64,000 nt of DNA from Paraphaeosphaeria minitans. Taxonomy: Eukaryota > Ascomycota > Dothideomycetes > Pleosporales > Didymosphaeriaceae. The stretch is from positions 5,084,001-5,148,000 of the forward strand of contig WJXW01000001.1 of the NCBI GenBank assembly GCA_015832175.1. The letters are read 5' to 3'. Of the stretch, positions 39,601 to 52,109 are shown piece by piece. The position numbers were made by a program, and so were the translations under genes. Positions within the stretch are counted from its first letter, which is position 1, and every line of letters starts with the position of its first letter. The notes under the pieces were generated by a model. That model worked only from the letters and a program-made list of their open reading frames with translations, did no database searches and had not been told where the DNA came from.

Positions 39601-39826
39601 GCCTCTTAGCACTAGTTAGATCTCTAGTATTAGTTTATTTTAGATATAGCAGCTATAGTAAACGTAATTCTACTAGGCGAGAAGCTGTAGACTAACCCTA
39701 GGGTTACTAATCTACCTAATTTTAACTATGCTTACTAGTTCTTCTATAATAAGCTTAGCGTTCCCTAGACTATCTGCTTCTTATAGGTGTAAAGCTAGAC
39801 TAGCTTAAATATAGTTATAAAGTCTA
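36603..39826 (+). pseudogene. CCHC-SF1 (UPF1-like) helicase, copy B, C-terminus missing
   Basis: Zinc-knuckle region around 36860-37030, then a long linker, then the P-loop GPSSIGKLKLIL near 38662-38697 (GPSGIGKL in C). The frame ends abruptly where homology to C stops, which removes the final helicase motifs (the STIDGLQG and arginine-finger blocks) that C still shows at 62614-62790. It is doubly inactive: truncated and RIPped. Confidence 0.7.
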
Positions 39827-39914
39827 ATATTATTAGGACTAAGGATTTGGACCCAGTATCGTCCGTGCGCTGGTACGTGCGCACTGGCGCTAGTCTGTAA
39901 ATGGCTAGCCCACT

Positions 39915-40099
39915 AACGCGCTATCTCGCGCATTAACGCACTATCTTAACGCACTATCCTGCGCACCAACGCACTATCTTAACGCACTATCCCACGCACC
40001 AACGCACTATCTTAACGCGCTATCCCACGCACTAACGCACTATCTTAACGCGCTATCCTACACACCAACGCACTATCTTGGCGTACTATTGTGCGCATT
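39915..40099 (+). repeat. 33-bp minisatellite, about 5.6 copies
   Basis: Units AACGCACTATCTT plus AACGCACTATCCCACGCACC start at 39935, 39968, 40001, 40034 and 40067, after a partial unit at 39915. Each unit is itself a near-duplication of AACGCACTATC. Confidence 0.95.
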
Positions 40100-40261
40100 A
40101 ATTTACAATTCACCATCTTAACCTTACACCCCTATCTATCTAGTAAGTGCAATTTCTAGCTAACTATCCTAACCGCAACTTTTAACTACACAACTGCACG
40201 ACTTTACCTATAAACCACAAGCCTACCCTTTTACCTATATAGGGGACCTTTACGCGTGTAG

Positions 40262-40282
40262 GCTGCGAGGACTCCTCGCAGC
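40262..40282 (+). repeat. Perfect 10-bp hairpin with 1-base centre
   Basis: GCTGCGAGGA and TCCTCGCAGC flank a single C. It is GC-rich in an AT-rich landscape and free of RIP changes. Role unknown. Confidence 0.85.
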
Positions 40283-40541
40283 ACTACTAGGGGGTAGTTA
40301 CAAAAGTTTATAGCACTATTATTATTAGGGCGAAAACTTTATTAAGAAGCCCTAAGAAATCGCACTATCTGCAGGTTATGCTAAGCTACTAAACGATTTC
40401 AACCCTATACTAGGACTGAAATTAGCACAACGCAGAATTATAGATTACGCAAACCTTTCTTAAGTACCCCTAATTAGTAAATACAACCCTCTTAAGTGTC
40501 ACCTAGCCATCGTACGAATTGTTAACATCCCCCAGGAGCCG

Positions 40542-41810
40542 CTAACTACTTGCCGGTTAGAAACCTATAATTAAATCATAATACGCTAGATTCTTGTCTA
40601 AAAGTATCTCTAGGAGCAAGGGCTCCAGCAGCTCTAGATCTAATATACACGCCTTATATATTTCTGCCATAGCTGTCGCGCTTTTAAAGACAGTATTATT
40701 ACATTACGTAACTATGTCTATTCATTACTAGAGCTGCGCAACTGTTATGCCTTATTTAATATAGGTGTTAGACATAGAGTTCCTTGGTAGTATTATAAAC
40801 ACGCCTACACTAAATCTTGCCTTAAGTAGACACTATTATCTCCCTACATCTAAGCACTAACTAAATTCTCTCTACGCTATAGGATACGTTTCCTTAGTTA
40901 GTTCCTCTTCTTCTATTGTACTAAATTCTTAAGTAAATAAAAGTTTTTTTATAATAGACGCGTATCCTTTTTCTCTTCTACTAGATAGCATCTTTCTTTT
41001 TCGTACTAGGCCCTCTAATAATTTAAACTCTAACTATAGCGCTGCCTATATCTAGCGCTACTGCATTTTACTTATAATACTAACTGCCTATCCCTATCTT
41101 ACGCTCTTATACAGTAAATAGAACCTCTTAGTCTTAAACTGTGTAAAACTATATTCTGTGAAACTAGCACTAGAGCGTTACGATAATACTATGCTACTCT
41201 CTAGTATAGTATTAGCTATAGTACTATTACCCTCTTTATATTTAACTATATCTAGTAGTCTCTCTACCTTTTCTCTAAATAACTGTAGGCCCTATGTGTG
41301 CTTTGTCCTCTATACCTATAACACTATTTTCTAATCACGTAGACACTTAGCTGCACCTATAGTAACTACTTAGCTTATTATCCCTTCTTTAATAGTAGCG
41401 CCCACTCTTAGTAGTTTTTTTGCGAATATATAGTAATATGCCTCTTCTCTATTATCTTCTAATAACTTCGCCTCCTCTATATATTATGTACATGGCACAA
41501 CTTCTATCGTCGTGTTCACTAGCTGACGCTTTGGCTTTTAATTTCCATCCTCTACTAAACGGCCAGTCGCTTTCAACGTGCGATTTTGTTTTAGAGGCGC
41601 TTTTAGGGCCTCCACTTAAGTGTCTTCCTCCTCACCCAACTCTTCCTTACCATCACTTCGGCGCGCTTGGTCCCTATAGACAGAGTGCAAGAAGTGAAAA
41701 AATTCTTCCTTTTTTACTTATTTACATATCCATTGCACTACGGACTTAGGTAAGCTGCACAGAAATACCTTAGCGGGAGGACCTCTTCTCTGCGGAACTA
41801 AACACTACAT
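40542..41810 (-). pseudogene. Coiled-coil hypothetical protein next to TLH, copy C
   Basis: The minus-strand frame can be followed for about 420 residues with stops only where Gln/Trp codons would mutate. Readable pieces include KKEEFFHFLHSVYRDQARRS near the N-terminus, LFREKVERLLDIVKYKEG in the middle, and LELLEPLLLEILLDKNLAYY near the C-terminus. It is charged, helical and probably coiled coil, without catalytic motif. An ATG reads from 41810, but the frame stays open further up. Divergent to TLH in both copies, suggesting a linked pair. The + strand open frame 41420-41749 is its shadow. Confidence 0.5.
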
Positions 41811-42049
41811 AGGCTTCTAATCGTAAACTTGTTCATATGCGTCTTATATAAGGGAGGGAATTAGACTGCTGTTATCCTAAAGCACCTTAGCTAGCAAGAT
41901 TAAAGAATAGTAGGCTATAGTGTAATATAGTGTTTATATAACCTAAGATAATAAACGTTGTCTAGTGTTTCTTATCTCCCCTTAGCACTGAAGTTTAGCT
42001 AACTTATTTTAACCACAAACGTGGATTGAAATTAATTGCACCACCGCCA
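41811..42049. promoter_or_regulatory. Divergent intergenic region between hypothetical and TLH, copy C
   Basis: About 240 bases between two oppositely transcribed genes. They should include both 5' regions. No site can be named. Confidence 0.35.
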
Positions 42050-45000
42050 ACTATAGAGACTCCTAAACACATTTACCACAATAAAACCTATTACTTCATC
42101 ACCTATATACTGCATAAATATGTAATACTCCTAAGCAAGGTGTTTTCCTATTTTAATGAGGAATATAGACAAGAGATAACTAGTAAAGAGAGGCGCGTTA
42201 TCTAAGAATGTGTTAACAAGCTTAGGAACCTTCACCCACCACTATAAGAGAAATACAAAGAATTTATAGTTCCTAACACTTTAGTACTAGCCTTCCCTAG
42301 CCTACGTGTTATCCCTAACAGTTATTACTATTATTACTATACTTATATTGCCACTAGGATTTCCGCAAGGCATAACATGCAAGAACACCTACGCTAGGAA
42401 CATAAACTCTATATTCTAAATGTAGCTAAAGAAAGAAGGCAGCTCTAGTATAGTAAGTAAGTAAAGGGCGTAGATTACTAATAGTTTTTCCCCTCTATGC
42501 TACCCCTATTCTAAAACCTTTATCTTACTTGCAAATTTATAGTTAAACTATCTATAAACTTATATAGCTCTAAAGCCACTACTAATAGTATTAAAAACCT
42601 AACTAAACCCAGCGCAGTCCCTATACCTATTTCTACCCCTACTAGTAGCAAATTTGCAGATTAGCTCTAGGAAGCGTTATAATAGGCTAAGAAAGTAAAG
42701 TAGAAGTAGTTGGCAGCTATACCTAGCACACCCTCTATCTCTACAAATCCTTGGGTTGCCTATATAGGTGTCCTGTAAGTGTTTAGTAACACGTCTACAT
42801 AGGCAGAGGCTTTATAATATGTGGCTGTACTAACTGCTGTAGGTAATCTAAAGCTACATTATTTCTACGTAACTATAAAGAGCATAGCTAGAACTTGGCA
42901 GAATGTTACTAGTAAAGCCTCCTGCTACGCCCACATAAGAGTAATATAGGAACACAAGACTAATGTTCCCCTTACTCTACTAGAGTTATACTAGGACCCT
43001 CGCCTTCGCCACGTAGGACTGCTCTAGAAGATATTTGTCTTCTTCTACTATGTATTAGTTAACAATATAGAGAAGCCACTAACACTTTATTTACAGCCTT
43101 ACTAGAAGTAGACCTAGCAGGACATTATAGAGTACTTAGATTTAATAGATAACATCCTAGAAGTCTAAGAGCACTACACTAGAACTTAATTCACATTATT
43201 TAAAGAGCACTACTATTGCTTTTAGCTATCCCTTATTAAATAAACTAGTTAAACTAAGCATTTTAAACTTACCCTGCTAACACCTATGGCGTTTCTAACA
43301 CTCTCCCATAACAGAAAGGGTTTTTAAGAGGCGTACAACTTCGCAATAGATATATTAGCTATAAAGAAGTTCTGCTGTTTTATAGGCCTTTAGAAACTAC
43401 AGGACAACCTTGTCCATTTAAATAACGTCTAGCCCTAGGCTACTATAAATAGCATATAGACTACTGTTTCGCTTAATAAGGCTTTCCTTCTTATTACTAA
43501 GTAAGATAGCAACATGTCTATAGAGGTAGAGAACTGTAATCTCGCAGACACGTTTAAGGCGTGGGTATATAACTACCTTACTACAGAGTATCCTACAAGC
43601 ATGAGCTAGCTTATAAACACGGCACAGTTTATTAGCAAGTTCTAATACAGTGAGAACCTAGATGCCTTCGTGCACTGGAATGGGGATATGGTTACCATGC
43701 GTAACATAAGAACAACCCTAGCCTTGTTTGCAATAATAGCTAGGAATAAGTATAAGGAGACCTTAAAGATCCTGTGCTAGCTAACCTTTGTGTCTGCTTG
43801 TTTAGACCTTCTAAATATTTTATAGAAACTTCTAGTGGAGGAACCGAAAAATGTCACACTAGACTTCTCTGTGTTTAGCCCTAATAATAGTAACCTTATG
43901 CACAGAGCTGACTTCGTTATTAAAAACCTAATAAAGGGGGTAGGTTAAGAAAGTTTTTTAACTACCCCCCTTACAAACCTACATAACTTCACCCAGGTGC
44001 AGTAATACTGTAACCTGGTATAGAAATTTCTGAAGTATCTTCTTTGCCTAATTCACTTTACTAGCGGCTAATCTAGCTATAGAACAGAAGTGCTTAGCGT
44101 TTAACTTAAGAATAGTTATGCTACAGGTATACGTAATATCTTCCTATATAATAGTCTTATTGTAGTGGTCCCATAATACCATAAAGGGTACAACCGCGAC
44201 AAGACTGTAAAGACCATATATAGATTCCTCCCAGCGAAGGTAGGCAGTCTCTTAGTGTGGTATATTTAGCTAGTCTAACTATTCTATCTAGTTGTCTAAG
44301 GACAAATAGGGACAGACCTTTGCAACTACTATTATAAGCAGGTGCAAAGTGTGCTCCTATAGCTAAACGTAGTAGGAAAACAATACACTATATTATATGT
44401 CCTTAGTTTAGCTATTTAGAGTGCTAGTCTTTATTGGATTAGGCAGGAGATTAATATTAGCACCTTACGTTACTTTATAATTGCTTTTGCCTACTAGTTT
44501 ACTAGCTCTAAGATGCTTGTTTAGGAACTTACTAAAGAGGATGTGGATAATATTACAAACAAGGTAGAGGCTAAAGCATAAGAAATGTAGGCTAGGCACC
44601 TACCTAAAACAGCCCACGCAGTATACGCACTTAATATATTAAAGATATTTACCCACTTATTTAATAATGCAGAGGCACACTTTAAAACGTTGTAGAAATA
44701 GCATCGCGCTATTTATTTTAGCTTAGTGGAAGCGTAGCTAAGTCTTAACTATCGCAAGAGTATTATAGCTACCACTTAACAGCAGAATACTAAAAGAAGC
44801 AACATTAATCTCCTATAACTATTACAAGAGAACTTTAGATACAACGCCTAATTTAGAGGTATATAGAAGGCCGCCCTATTAGCCATCCTTATAGGCGAAA
44901 GTGTAGTAGTGTATATTATAAGTACTAGAGCTAGTAAAAGTCTCCTCTTTATGCTACTAGCCTACTGTCTAGGCTATAGGCAGAGTTTTGTGATAGTGCC

Positions 45001-47160
45001 ACTCGCAGCCTTATATATAGACATACTTTAACGCTGTGTAACCCTACGTATACATGCTACAGTGTAGAAGCAGGGCTTATGCGATAAGCAGGCAGCTATT
45101 ATACTTGCAACTCTAGAGAATATAGCCAGCAATAGTTTCTAGGCTTACGTACGTAGGCAGAAGTTGTTAAGCGTACTAGAGCGAATAGTAGTAGACGAAT
45201 TTCACTATATTATTCTCCCTAACATAGCATACCGCCCTCATCTCCGCAACCTATATTAGTTAACACAGTATAAAGTCCCTCTAACTTTACTCACCACAAC
45301 CCTACCTTTAAACAATTAGCACTAAGCGTTTTAATTACTAGGCCTCCCCACAGACATAAACCCTTACAGGGAATTTACACCTTGCAGTAATATCTAATAT
45401 AAGGTCTACAGCGTCCCACTCTTAATAAGCACTATAATAATAGACATAGTAGAGTATATACAACAGGCTCTATAAAAATTTAAGAAAGTTCTTATCTATA
45501 TTAACCTCATTTCAACAGTAGATACCTTAGCCTAGGGCCTAGACTGCTTAAGATACCACAGCTAAATAGAAGAGGGCAAGAAGGGAACAAGCTTAGACCT
45601 ATTCCTACAATAATTAGAAGGCGCCATAATTGCGACTAGCGCATTAACAGAAGGCCTCTATGTCCTAGACATCTAGGCAGTTATTAGGTTCGCTCTACTA
45701 GCTAGTCTAATTAGCCTTATACAAGAATTTGGCAGGGTTGCCCAGGACTAGAAACCAGGCACTATACGCCTGGTGCTTAGCGAGTAAGTCCCAAATACAC
45801 ACTTTAACAAAGCCAGTTAGGATGCTTAGCTGGCTGTGCTAGCCTATGTATAGGACCCTACCCACTAACTAGTCTGCTATTGTAGCATTATTAATTGTTA
45901 TCTTAATAGTAATAAGATAAGGAAGATATACAAAGTATCTAAGCAGGCTTATAATATATGCTTAGACTTAATTTACTTCCTATCTAATTTACCCTACGTG
46001 CAAAGTTTATTAATTACACTAGGAAGACTCTAAGGTGTAGTAAGGGGGCTACTATAAAACGTGCCTTTAACGCCTGTTTAGGCCAGATACGATGCAAACT
46101 TCTTACTAGCCTATATAATAGGTACCTAGAGTAGTAACTATTATGTTCCATTATCTAGAAAACGCCCACTATCTCTAACACCTAGTTAATTAACTGGGCT
46201 AGCCAGCCTGTAGACAGATCCAGGTCTCCTCCTAACACATATAGGAACCACGTTAGGTTCCCCTACCAAACGTTTATTTACCCCTAGTTAGTTTTTCTCC
46301 AGCTCCCTAGTTACTATGCTAATTGTATACACAGCAAACCCACATTAGAAGGCATTAGCCACGCCTTTTAGAGCAGCCTACTAAGAGAGGGAGCTGGACT
46401 TCTTTTAATATAGGACAGAAGAGGCTAGGAAGAGAAGAGGTAGGATTTTTAAGGAAGAGATACTAGCTTGTCTTAAATACTAGAGACTTTACTATATAGC
46501 TTACTTTGTTAAACAGAAGCCCTTTAACTATAGCCAGGATTAATGTGCTATTATTACTAGACAAAAGATAACCTACTTAGGGAACACTGTTATGTCCTAT
46601 TGCGTTCAGATAGGAAACAAATAGGGCAAAGGTAACTGCTGGGCCTGCCTTTTCCTAGCAAATTACTGCCCTAGGTGGCTTATACTAGGATCTAACCAGG
46701 TTTAAATGGGACTATTAAAAGACGCTTTATGTATTAACAAATTTACTATTTAAAATACGTAGGCGATCCTGTAAGACAAGTGCCTAAAGGCGAAAGAGCT
46801 GTAGAGTTATAACATTAAAGCGATTAAGGGTAAAGACTAGGATCCTAAGAGTACTAATATATTCTAGTAACACTTTATTAGTGTTGTTAATTTTAGTAAC
46901 AACTATAAGGCGGGAAGGATTATTCTTAGCCTTAACTAGCTAACGTAGACCTACTATATGTCTAAGCGCCATGTAGAGTTATGGTAGGACTACCCTAGCC
47001 AGGGAGCTGGTGGAACCCCTTCTGTAATACTAATTTAAATATAATGTGAACATAATAACAGAAGGTTTAAAGTGGGTAACGTATACTATAGGACTAAGGG
47101 AAACACAAGACTTTATATCTATTACATAGGGCACAAGTAAAGTAAATTAGGGGGAGAGGC
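42050..47160 (+). pseudogene. Telomere-linked RecQ-type helicase (TLH), copy C
   Basis: N-terminal OrsD-like zinc-finger region: VLAFPSLRVIP near 42280, then HNMQEHLRQEH near 42373-42405. The middle part resembles fungal TLH proteins (LIHFTSG near 44053, then FLPAKVGSLLVWYI near 44225). RecQ motor: degenerate Walker A STRASKSLLF near 44920-44950, DEFH box at about 45193-45204, LLTTTLPL near 45283-45306, motif V-like ATSALTEGLYV near 45634-45666, and the arginine motif QEFGRVAQD at 45721-45747. The C-terminal domain with MSYYV (about 46588) follows. RecQ helicases unwind DNA 3'-5'; TLH genes are typical of fungal subtelomeres. In-frame stops and a damaged P-loop make it inactive. Family call is firm; ends are approximate. 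Confidence 0.8.
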
Positions 47161-47305
47161 TGTCTTGCAAACATATTAGGGTTTAAAACAGAATAGAAGA
47201 GCGTTAGGTACGCGTCTGGCGTAAGTAGGAGTGTATTTACAACCCCTAGTAATAGTAATTAAATGCGTTACAAAAGGAAGTAATACTAAGCTAGAAAAAC
47301 TACTC

Positions 47306-49126
47306 TTAAGGTGTAAACATGTCCACTAGGCTCAGCTATAGCGAGCAAGCTGGTATAAGCTTAGTGTTACCTTTACTCTTATTATCCCTACTATCCTTAC
47401 CCTCCTCGCCCTTACCCTTACCTTCGCCTTTCTTGCCCTCCTTACCCTCCTCGCCCTTCTTACCCTTCTTACTCTCCTCTTTGCTATTAGCGGCCTCCTC
47501 TATCTACATAGGCAGTGTAGGTGCGACCGCCTTAATAAGTAGCGTATTCTTGTTACTAATAGGCTTGCCCACTAACCTATTTACGCCTAACTACGCACTT
47601 AGCCTCTAGCTTGCCTAGTACACCTCTAGGTTAACCTTCTTTACTACCTCTAGCTAGAGGTTTTACTTCCTAACGCGCAGCGTCTGCTCCACCTACTTAT
47701 AGGCAACATTACTAGGGATTAGGTATAGGAAGCCCTAGTTAAGGGTTTTGGCGGCATTATACTACTAAGTGGCTTAGTTTAGGCGCAGCTTCTACGCGTT
47801 CTACGCTAATATAAGCAGCTTATAGCTAAAAGGTATAACTATTTAGATAAGCGTAGTAATAGCCTTACTATTATATTACTTAGGTAGCACCCCCTCTACT
47901 ACTAGCTTAGCTATCTTGTTAGCGTAGGCACGCCTATAGAAGGCTATTGCCTAGCAGTACTTAATGTGCATAGCTGCTACGTAGCACTTATAGTGCTTAA
48001 CTAGATAGTGTGTAGTAGTAAAGGTTTTATCCACTACACTCCTAGGTGCGTAGGACACAGCCTACGTTACCTACACAGTACCTGCTTTGCCTACTAGTAA
48101 TGCCCCCAGCTAGCCAGAGATAGGGAAGGGGCTACTGTAAGAGCGCTAGGCGAAGAGGAAAGCGGCAGCGTATTACTATATAGTCTTATTACTAAGCGAC
48201 CGTGCGTAATTTAGCATGTGGGTGGTAGTTACGTAGGGGCTAGTAGCTATAGTTATTAGGTTATACCTCTCGCCCTTATTATCTTCCTTCCTAATGTTTT
48301 GCTTAAGGATCTAGGCAACGTTAGGCTTATTTTCTAGCGCGATACTGTTATAGGCATTAACTTCTACCTAGCTAGCGTTTAGGGAAGGGCGAAGTAGACC
48401 TAGCTTAACTACCTTCCTACGCTACTAGCGGGCTACCTACCTATATTGGCGGTCCTGTTCTGCGCAGTGGTTGTTGTAGGTTATTACCCTAATGTAGGCG
48501 GGCAATACCTAGGACGCCTAGCTCTATATAGAAGAGAGATGGGATAGTAGTTAGAAGCGGACCTACTTAGTAGGTAGAGAGGTAGAAGTAGAGATAGAGG
48601 GCTACTACGTACGCCTTAAAGAGGGCTCCTAGGCTAAAGGAGGCACCCTACTTAGGTCTTTAACGTTGTTGTTATTAGTATCCTAACAGTTAGGATCTAC
48701 AGTAAGTTGCTAAGCAGTAGCGATAAAACATTACTACGTATTATTAGGCAGCGTATTAGAGGGGAGCATCTAGCGAATTAGACTAATAGTAGATAGGAGC
48801 GACAGAGTAATTAGGACTAGCTTACAGTGGCTGGCGTTGTTAGGAAGTAACTATCTAGCGCTGTAACAAGGGGTTTGCGAGCTTTGCTAATATGGTGGGA
48901 CAGTAAGCTGGCGTGCGAAGAGCTGTTTATACGCTTTGTTAGAGGGGTCGTAACTAAAGTTGTGAAGGACGCGACCTTCAGCGGCTAGAGGAAAGCTGTG
49001 GGGGCCACTGTTATGGCGAGTGGTAGTATCCTTAAGGACAGCTATCCAATGCATGTTTAAGCAGGAAGTAGTAGGTAAGATAGAAAGAGGTAGGATAGAA
49101 AGTAGTAGGTAGGGAAGATATAGCAA
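47306..49126 (-). pseudogene. Hypothetical protein with Lys/Glu/Gly-rich C-terminus, copy C
   Basis: One minus-strand frame runs about 600 residues with stops explained by RIP. A clean N-terminal stretch at 48887-49126 contains NFSYDPSNKAYKQLFARQ. The central part has TFTTTHYLVKHYKCYVAAMH and FYRRAYANKIAKLVVEG. The end is low-complexity (KEGEEGKEGKKGEGKG, antisense of 47395-47480). The frame terminates at a TAA at 47306-47308. I do not recognise the family. The Lys-rich helices allow a nucleic-acid-binding role, but that is a guess. Convergent with the TLH gene. Confidence 0.5.
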
Positions 49127-49139
49127 CGCGCTAAGTACC

Positions 49140-52109
49140 TATACTTGTGCTCTACTACACATTTGTAACCCACGCGCTGTTGCAATTAACACTTATAATA
49201 CTACCAAAGTATTTAAACTAATAGCAAACACATAAACTAAGGTAAATTAACTTAATATAAGCTAGTATTAAGTGATGGCAATTTACAATAATTTAGGCAA
49301 GGTGGTAGGGTGCGAATCTCTAAGATATAGTACTGTAAAGCGCCAATCTGTGTACTTACATTAGACCAACTATTTAAACCACACACAAATTGTGTCTAGT
49401 TTAAATAGTTATTTATAAGTAAGTGTACTTTCTCTTACATTAAGCGCAGCTACCTAGTGTAGTACACAAGAAAAGAAGTATGTAAACGCGGAGCTAGGCG
49501 TATCTCTAAAACACACTACCACGTTTATTAACTTACAGCCAGCTCCCCGCCAACCTGTGTGGCTAAAGCCAGCACAGATAGGACTAACATACACGAACTA
49601 ATGCGAATTAACGCGAATTAATAGAAAGCAGCGTGGATTGGCACCAATTCTATAGTAATTATATAGAAGGTAAGGACCTAGATAGGCTGCTTGTAACTTA
49701 CTAGGACTTACAGGCATGCCCTATAAATAGAAAGGATCTAGATGAGCCACTTATTCCTTAACTTAACAGCAATTAACGCCAATTGCCAAGAAGTAGCGTA
49801 AATTGCCAAGAAGCAGCGCAAATTGCCACCATGTGGACTTATAGATGTAAATAAGCTGCTACTTTACTATACTGTATTGTATAAGAAAGAGGGCTTTATA
49901 AGCAAAGGTTCTAGTAACGCGAATTAACGCGAATTAACGTAAATTAACGCCAATTAACGCAAATTAATAGGAAGTAGCGTAAATTACCACTATATTAACT
50001 TGCAAATTGTAAGGATCTATATAGAAGTATTAAAACTATTCTACCTAGAGACTACGCTTTAGATTATAGATAAGGAAGACATAGACGAGCATCTCACACT
50101 TAGGTAAATAGGCTATCTTAACGCGAGTTTACGCGAACTAATGCGAAGTAGGGTGCATTGGCACTAAGTTAGTACTAACCCTAATACATAGTAAGCACCT
50201 AAATAAGCCGCCTGTTCTTTATTAGAGGACTTGCAGGCATGCCCTATAGATAGAAAAGATATAGATAAGCTGCTTATTCCTTAAATTAACGCGAATTAAC
50301 GCGAATTAATAAGAAGTAGCGTGAATTGGCACCAAGTCTGTACTAACCCTAATATATAGCAAGCACCTAGATAAGCTGCCTATTCTTTATTAGAGGACTT
50401 GTAGGCATGCCCTATAGATGGCAAAGATCTGGATGTGCCGCTTATTTCTTATCCAAGGACGTTTAGCCATGCCCTATAGACGGGAAGTTGTTGTTCACAG
50501 GATAAGGATGCAGTATAGCTGTAGGGGCTGTATTACAATGCAATTAATAGAGCTAGTATAAGTAGTAAGACCTCCTAATTATGCAAATTAGGGACATTAA
50601 CGCTAGTTTATGCGAATTAACGCTAATAAAGAGGAAGTAGCGCAAATTACCACTATATTAACTTACAGATAGTAAGGATGTGAATATACTACTACTTTAC
50701 TATACAGGATTAGGTAAAAAAAAGGGCTATGTGAGTAAAGGCCTAGATTAACGCGAACTAGCGCTATATGTGGCAAATTAAGAGGAAACAGTTTACGTAG
50801 AGCTCTTTAGGGCTGGCAGCTTAAACTTTAGAGCCTATAGGGAACACCTATACACGTGCCTATAAAAACCTTAACACTATACCTACTCCGCCTTACGCAC
50901 TGTTATAGTTAGCCTATAAGTAGAATAGAGTCTTCTATAGCCTCCTGTAATAAGTACCCTTAAGAAAGTAAGTCTATATAATAGATTTAAAGCTTAGCGT
51001 GCTTGGTTTTTTTTAGAGGCTAGATCTACTACTCTAGACGTTAAAAAAATAACCACACAGTAAGACGTTACAAAAGGATAATACCTATACTTGGAAATTT
51101 ATAAAAGAGTATAGTTCTATCCCTTACGTACCACCTATTTATTAGTAAGGTGGTAGAAGCGGACTAGATAGAGTGTAACACCCTAAGAGTAGGCGTAAGC
51201 ATAGGCCATTTTCTGTGTAATTAGAATATCTTATTAAGGTATACACCTCCTACTACTACTACGCTTATCTACACTAGAGACGTTATATCTAGCAAGGGTC
51301 TAAAGGATATAGAAGTAGGGCAGTTGCCCTATAGAGCCAAATGTAAAGTAATCTCTTATTAACTTCAATATAAGGCGCTCTGCCAGGCTAAGTAAGGAGA
51401 AATAAGTAAATTAACACAGAGTAACAAAAGACAGCGCGAATTAGCACTAGGTGACAGTAATGTACAATAATTTAGGCGAGGCGGTAAGGGTAATATATAG
51501 GAAATATAGTCTAGCAAAGCGCTAACACGTATACTTATATTAGAGTAACCTCCTTACGCTTTAATATTAACTAGTTTGCGTGGGTTTTAATCACTAAGCG
51601 TGCTTTAGCTAAGACTAGCTAGCCTATGTAGATTAAGGAGGAGCGTAGTAGTAGAGTTAAAAAGTAGGGTAAGAGCTTCTAAGGCTAGTGCGCCTAAACC
51701 CTAAATATGGCCATGAGCGCTATGCCTGGGATTTGGCAGACCGCGATGTGAGGGGTAACAGCGCGAATATAGACAATAATCTATAACAATTTAGGCAAGG
51801 CTAGACTTAGTAATATAATAAAAAAACTTAGTATATAACTGCGCCTCTATAGTTAACTAGCGTAGATACTGCCTAAGTTCTTTTGTTAATGTTCCTTAGC
51901 GCCAATATGGGCTAAGTACTCTTGTTAATAACAAATAAACAAAAGGTGAAGCTGCGCGTCGCGTGTGTAGAAACTGGCTCTTTAGCCCACCTCGCAATTT
52001 ATAAAGTGCGCCAACATGCCCTCTCACAATATTTACAATGTTAGAGATGCCTTAAACCAGTCTAGTAAGTATTATATTATATCTACACCTTATAGCAGCT
52101 GCGACAACG
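49140..52109 (+). repeat. Spacer copy C (noncoding modules), least mutated
   Basis: This is the best-preserved spacer. The motif ATTAACGCGAATTAACGCG occurs near 49606, 49918 and 50286, with variants near 49765, 50595 and 50745. Blocks of about 165 bp with AAGCACCTAGATAAGC and GGCATGCCCTATAG recur (near 50190, 50365). Two versions of a GAGGGCT...AAAGG...TAACGCG module occur near 49888 and 50715. The spacer therefore grew from internal duplication of a few short modules. No coding frame. Confidence 0.8.
49368..49410 (+). repeat. Conserved palindrome, spacer copy C
   Basis: Arms AACTATTTAAAC (49368-49379) and GTTTAAATAGTT (49399-49410) around a 19-bp loop that is itself partly palindromic (CACAAATTGTG). 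Outside the arms, GTACTTAC (49352-49359) pairs imperfectly with GTAAGTGTAC (49419-49428), extending the potential stem. Confidence 0.8.

Larger units (their letters stand above)
21258..39826 (+). repeat. Large repeat unit, copy B (18.6 kb)
   Basis: Homology with copy C starts at AGGAGCC and ends at AAAGTCTA. Gene order and orientation are identical. Copy B lacks 3,271 bases of copy C inside the TLH gene, and it stops before the end of the SF1 helicase gene. It shows heavier TA conversion than C: where C keeps TGTG, GCAG or CACA, B often has TATA, GTAG or TATA. The conserved palindromes of B and C are 22,553 bases apart, and those of A and B 19,481. Confidence 0.93.
39827..40534 (+). other. 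Low-RIP linker between repeat copies B and C
   Basis: This 708-base stretch has no counterpart elsewhere in the window. Unlike its flanks it keeps many CA and TG dinucleotides. It contains a 33-bp minisatellite, a perfect hairpin and AT-rich sequence, with no gene. RIP acts on repeated DNA, so an unmutated unique linker inside a mutated array is what RIP predicts. Confidence 0.75.

Noticed and set aside
41420..41749. 109-residue + strand open frame
   Set aside because: It is antisense to the conserved coiled-coil hypothetical gene and is not open in copy B.
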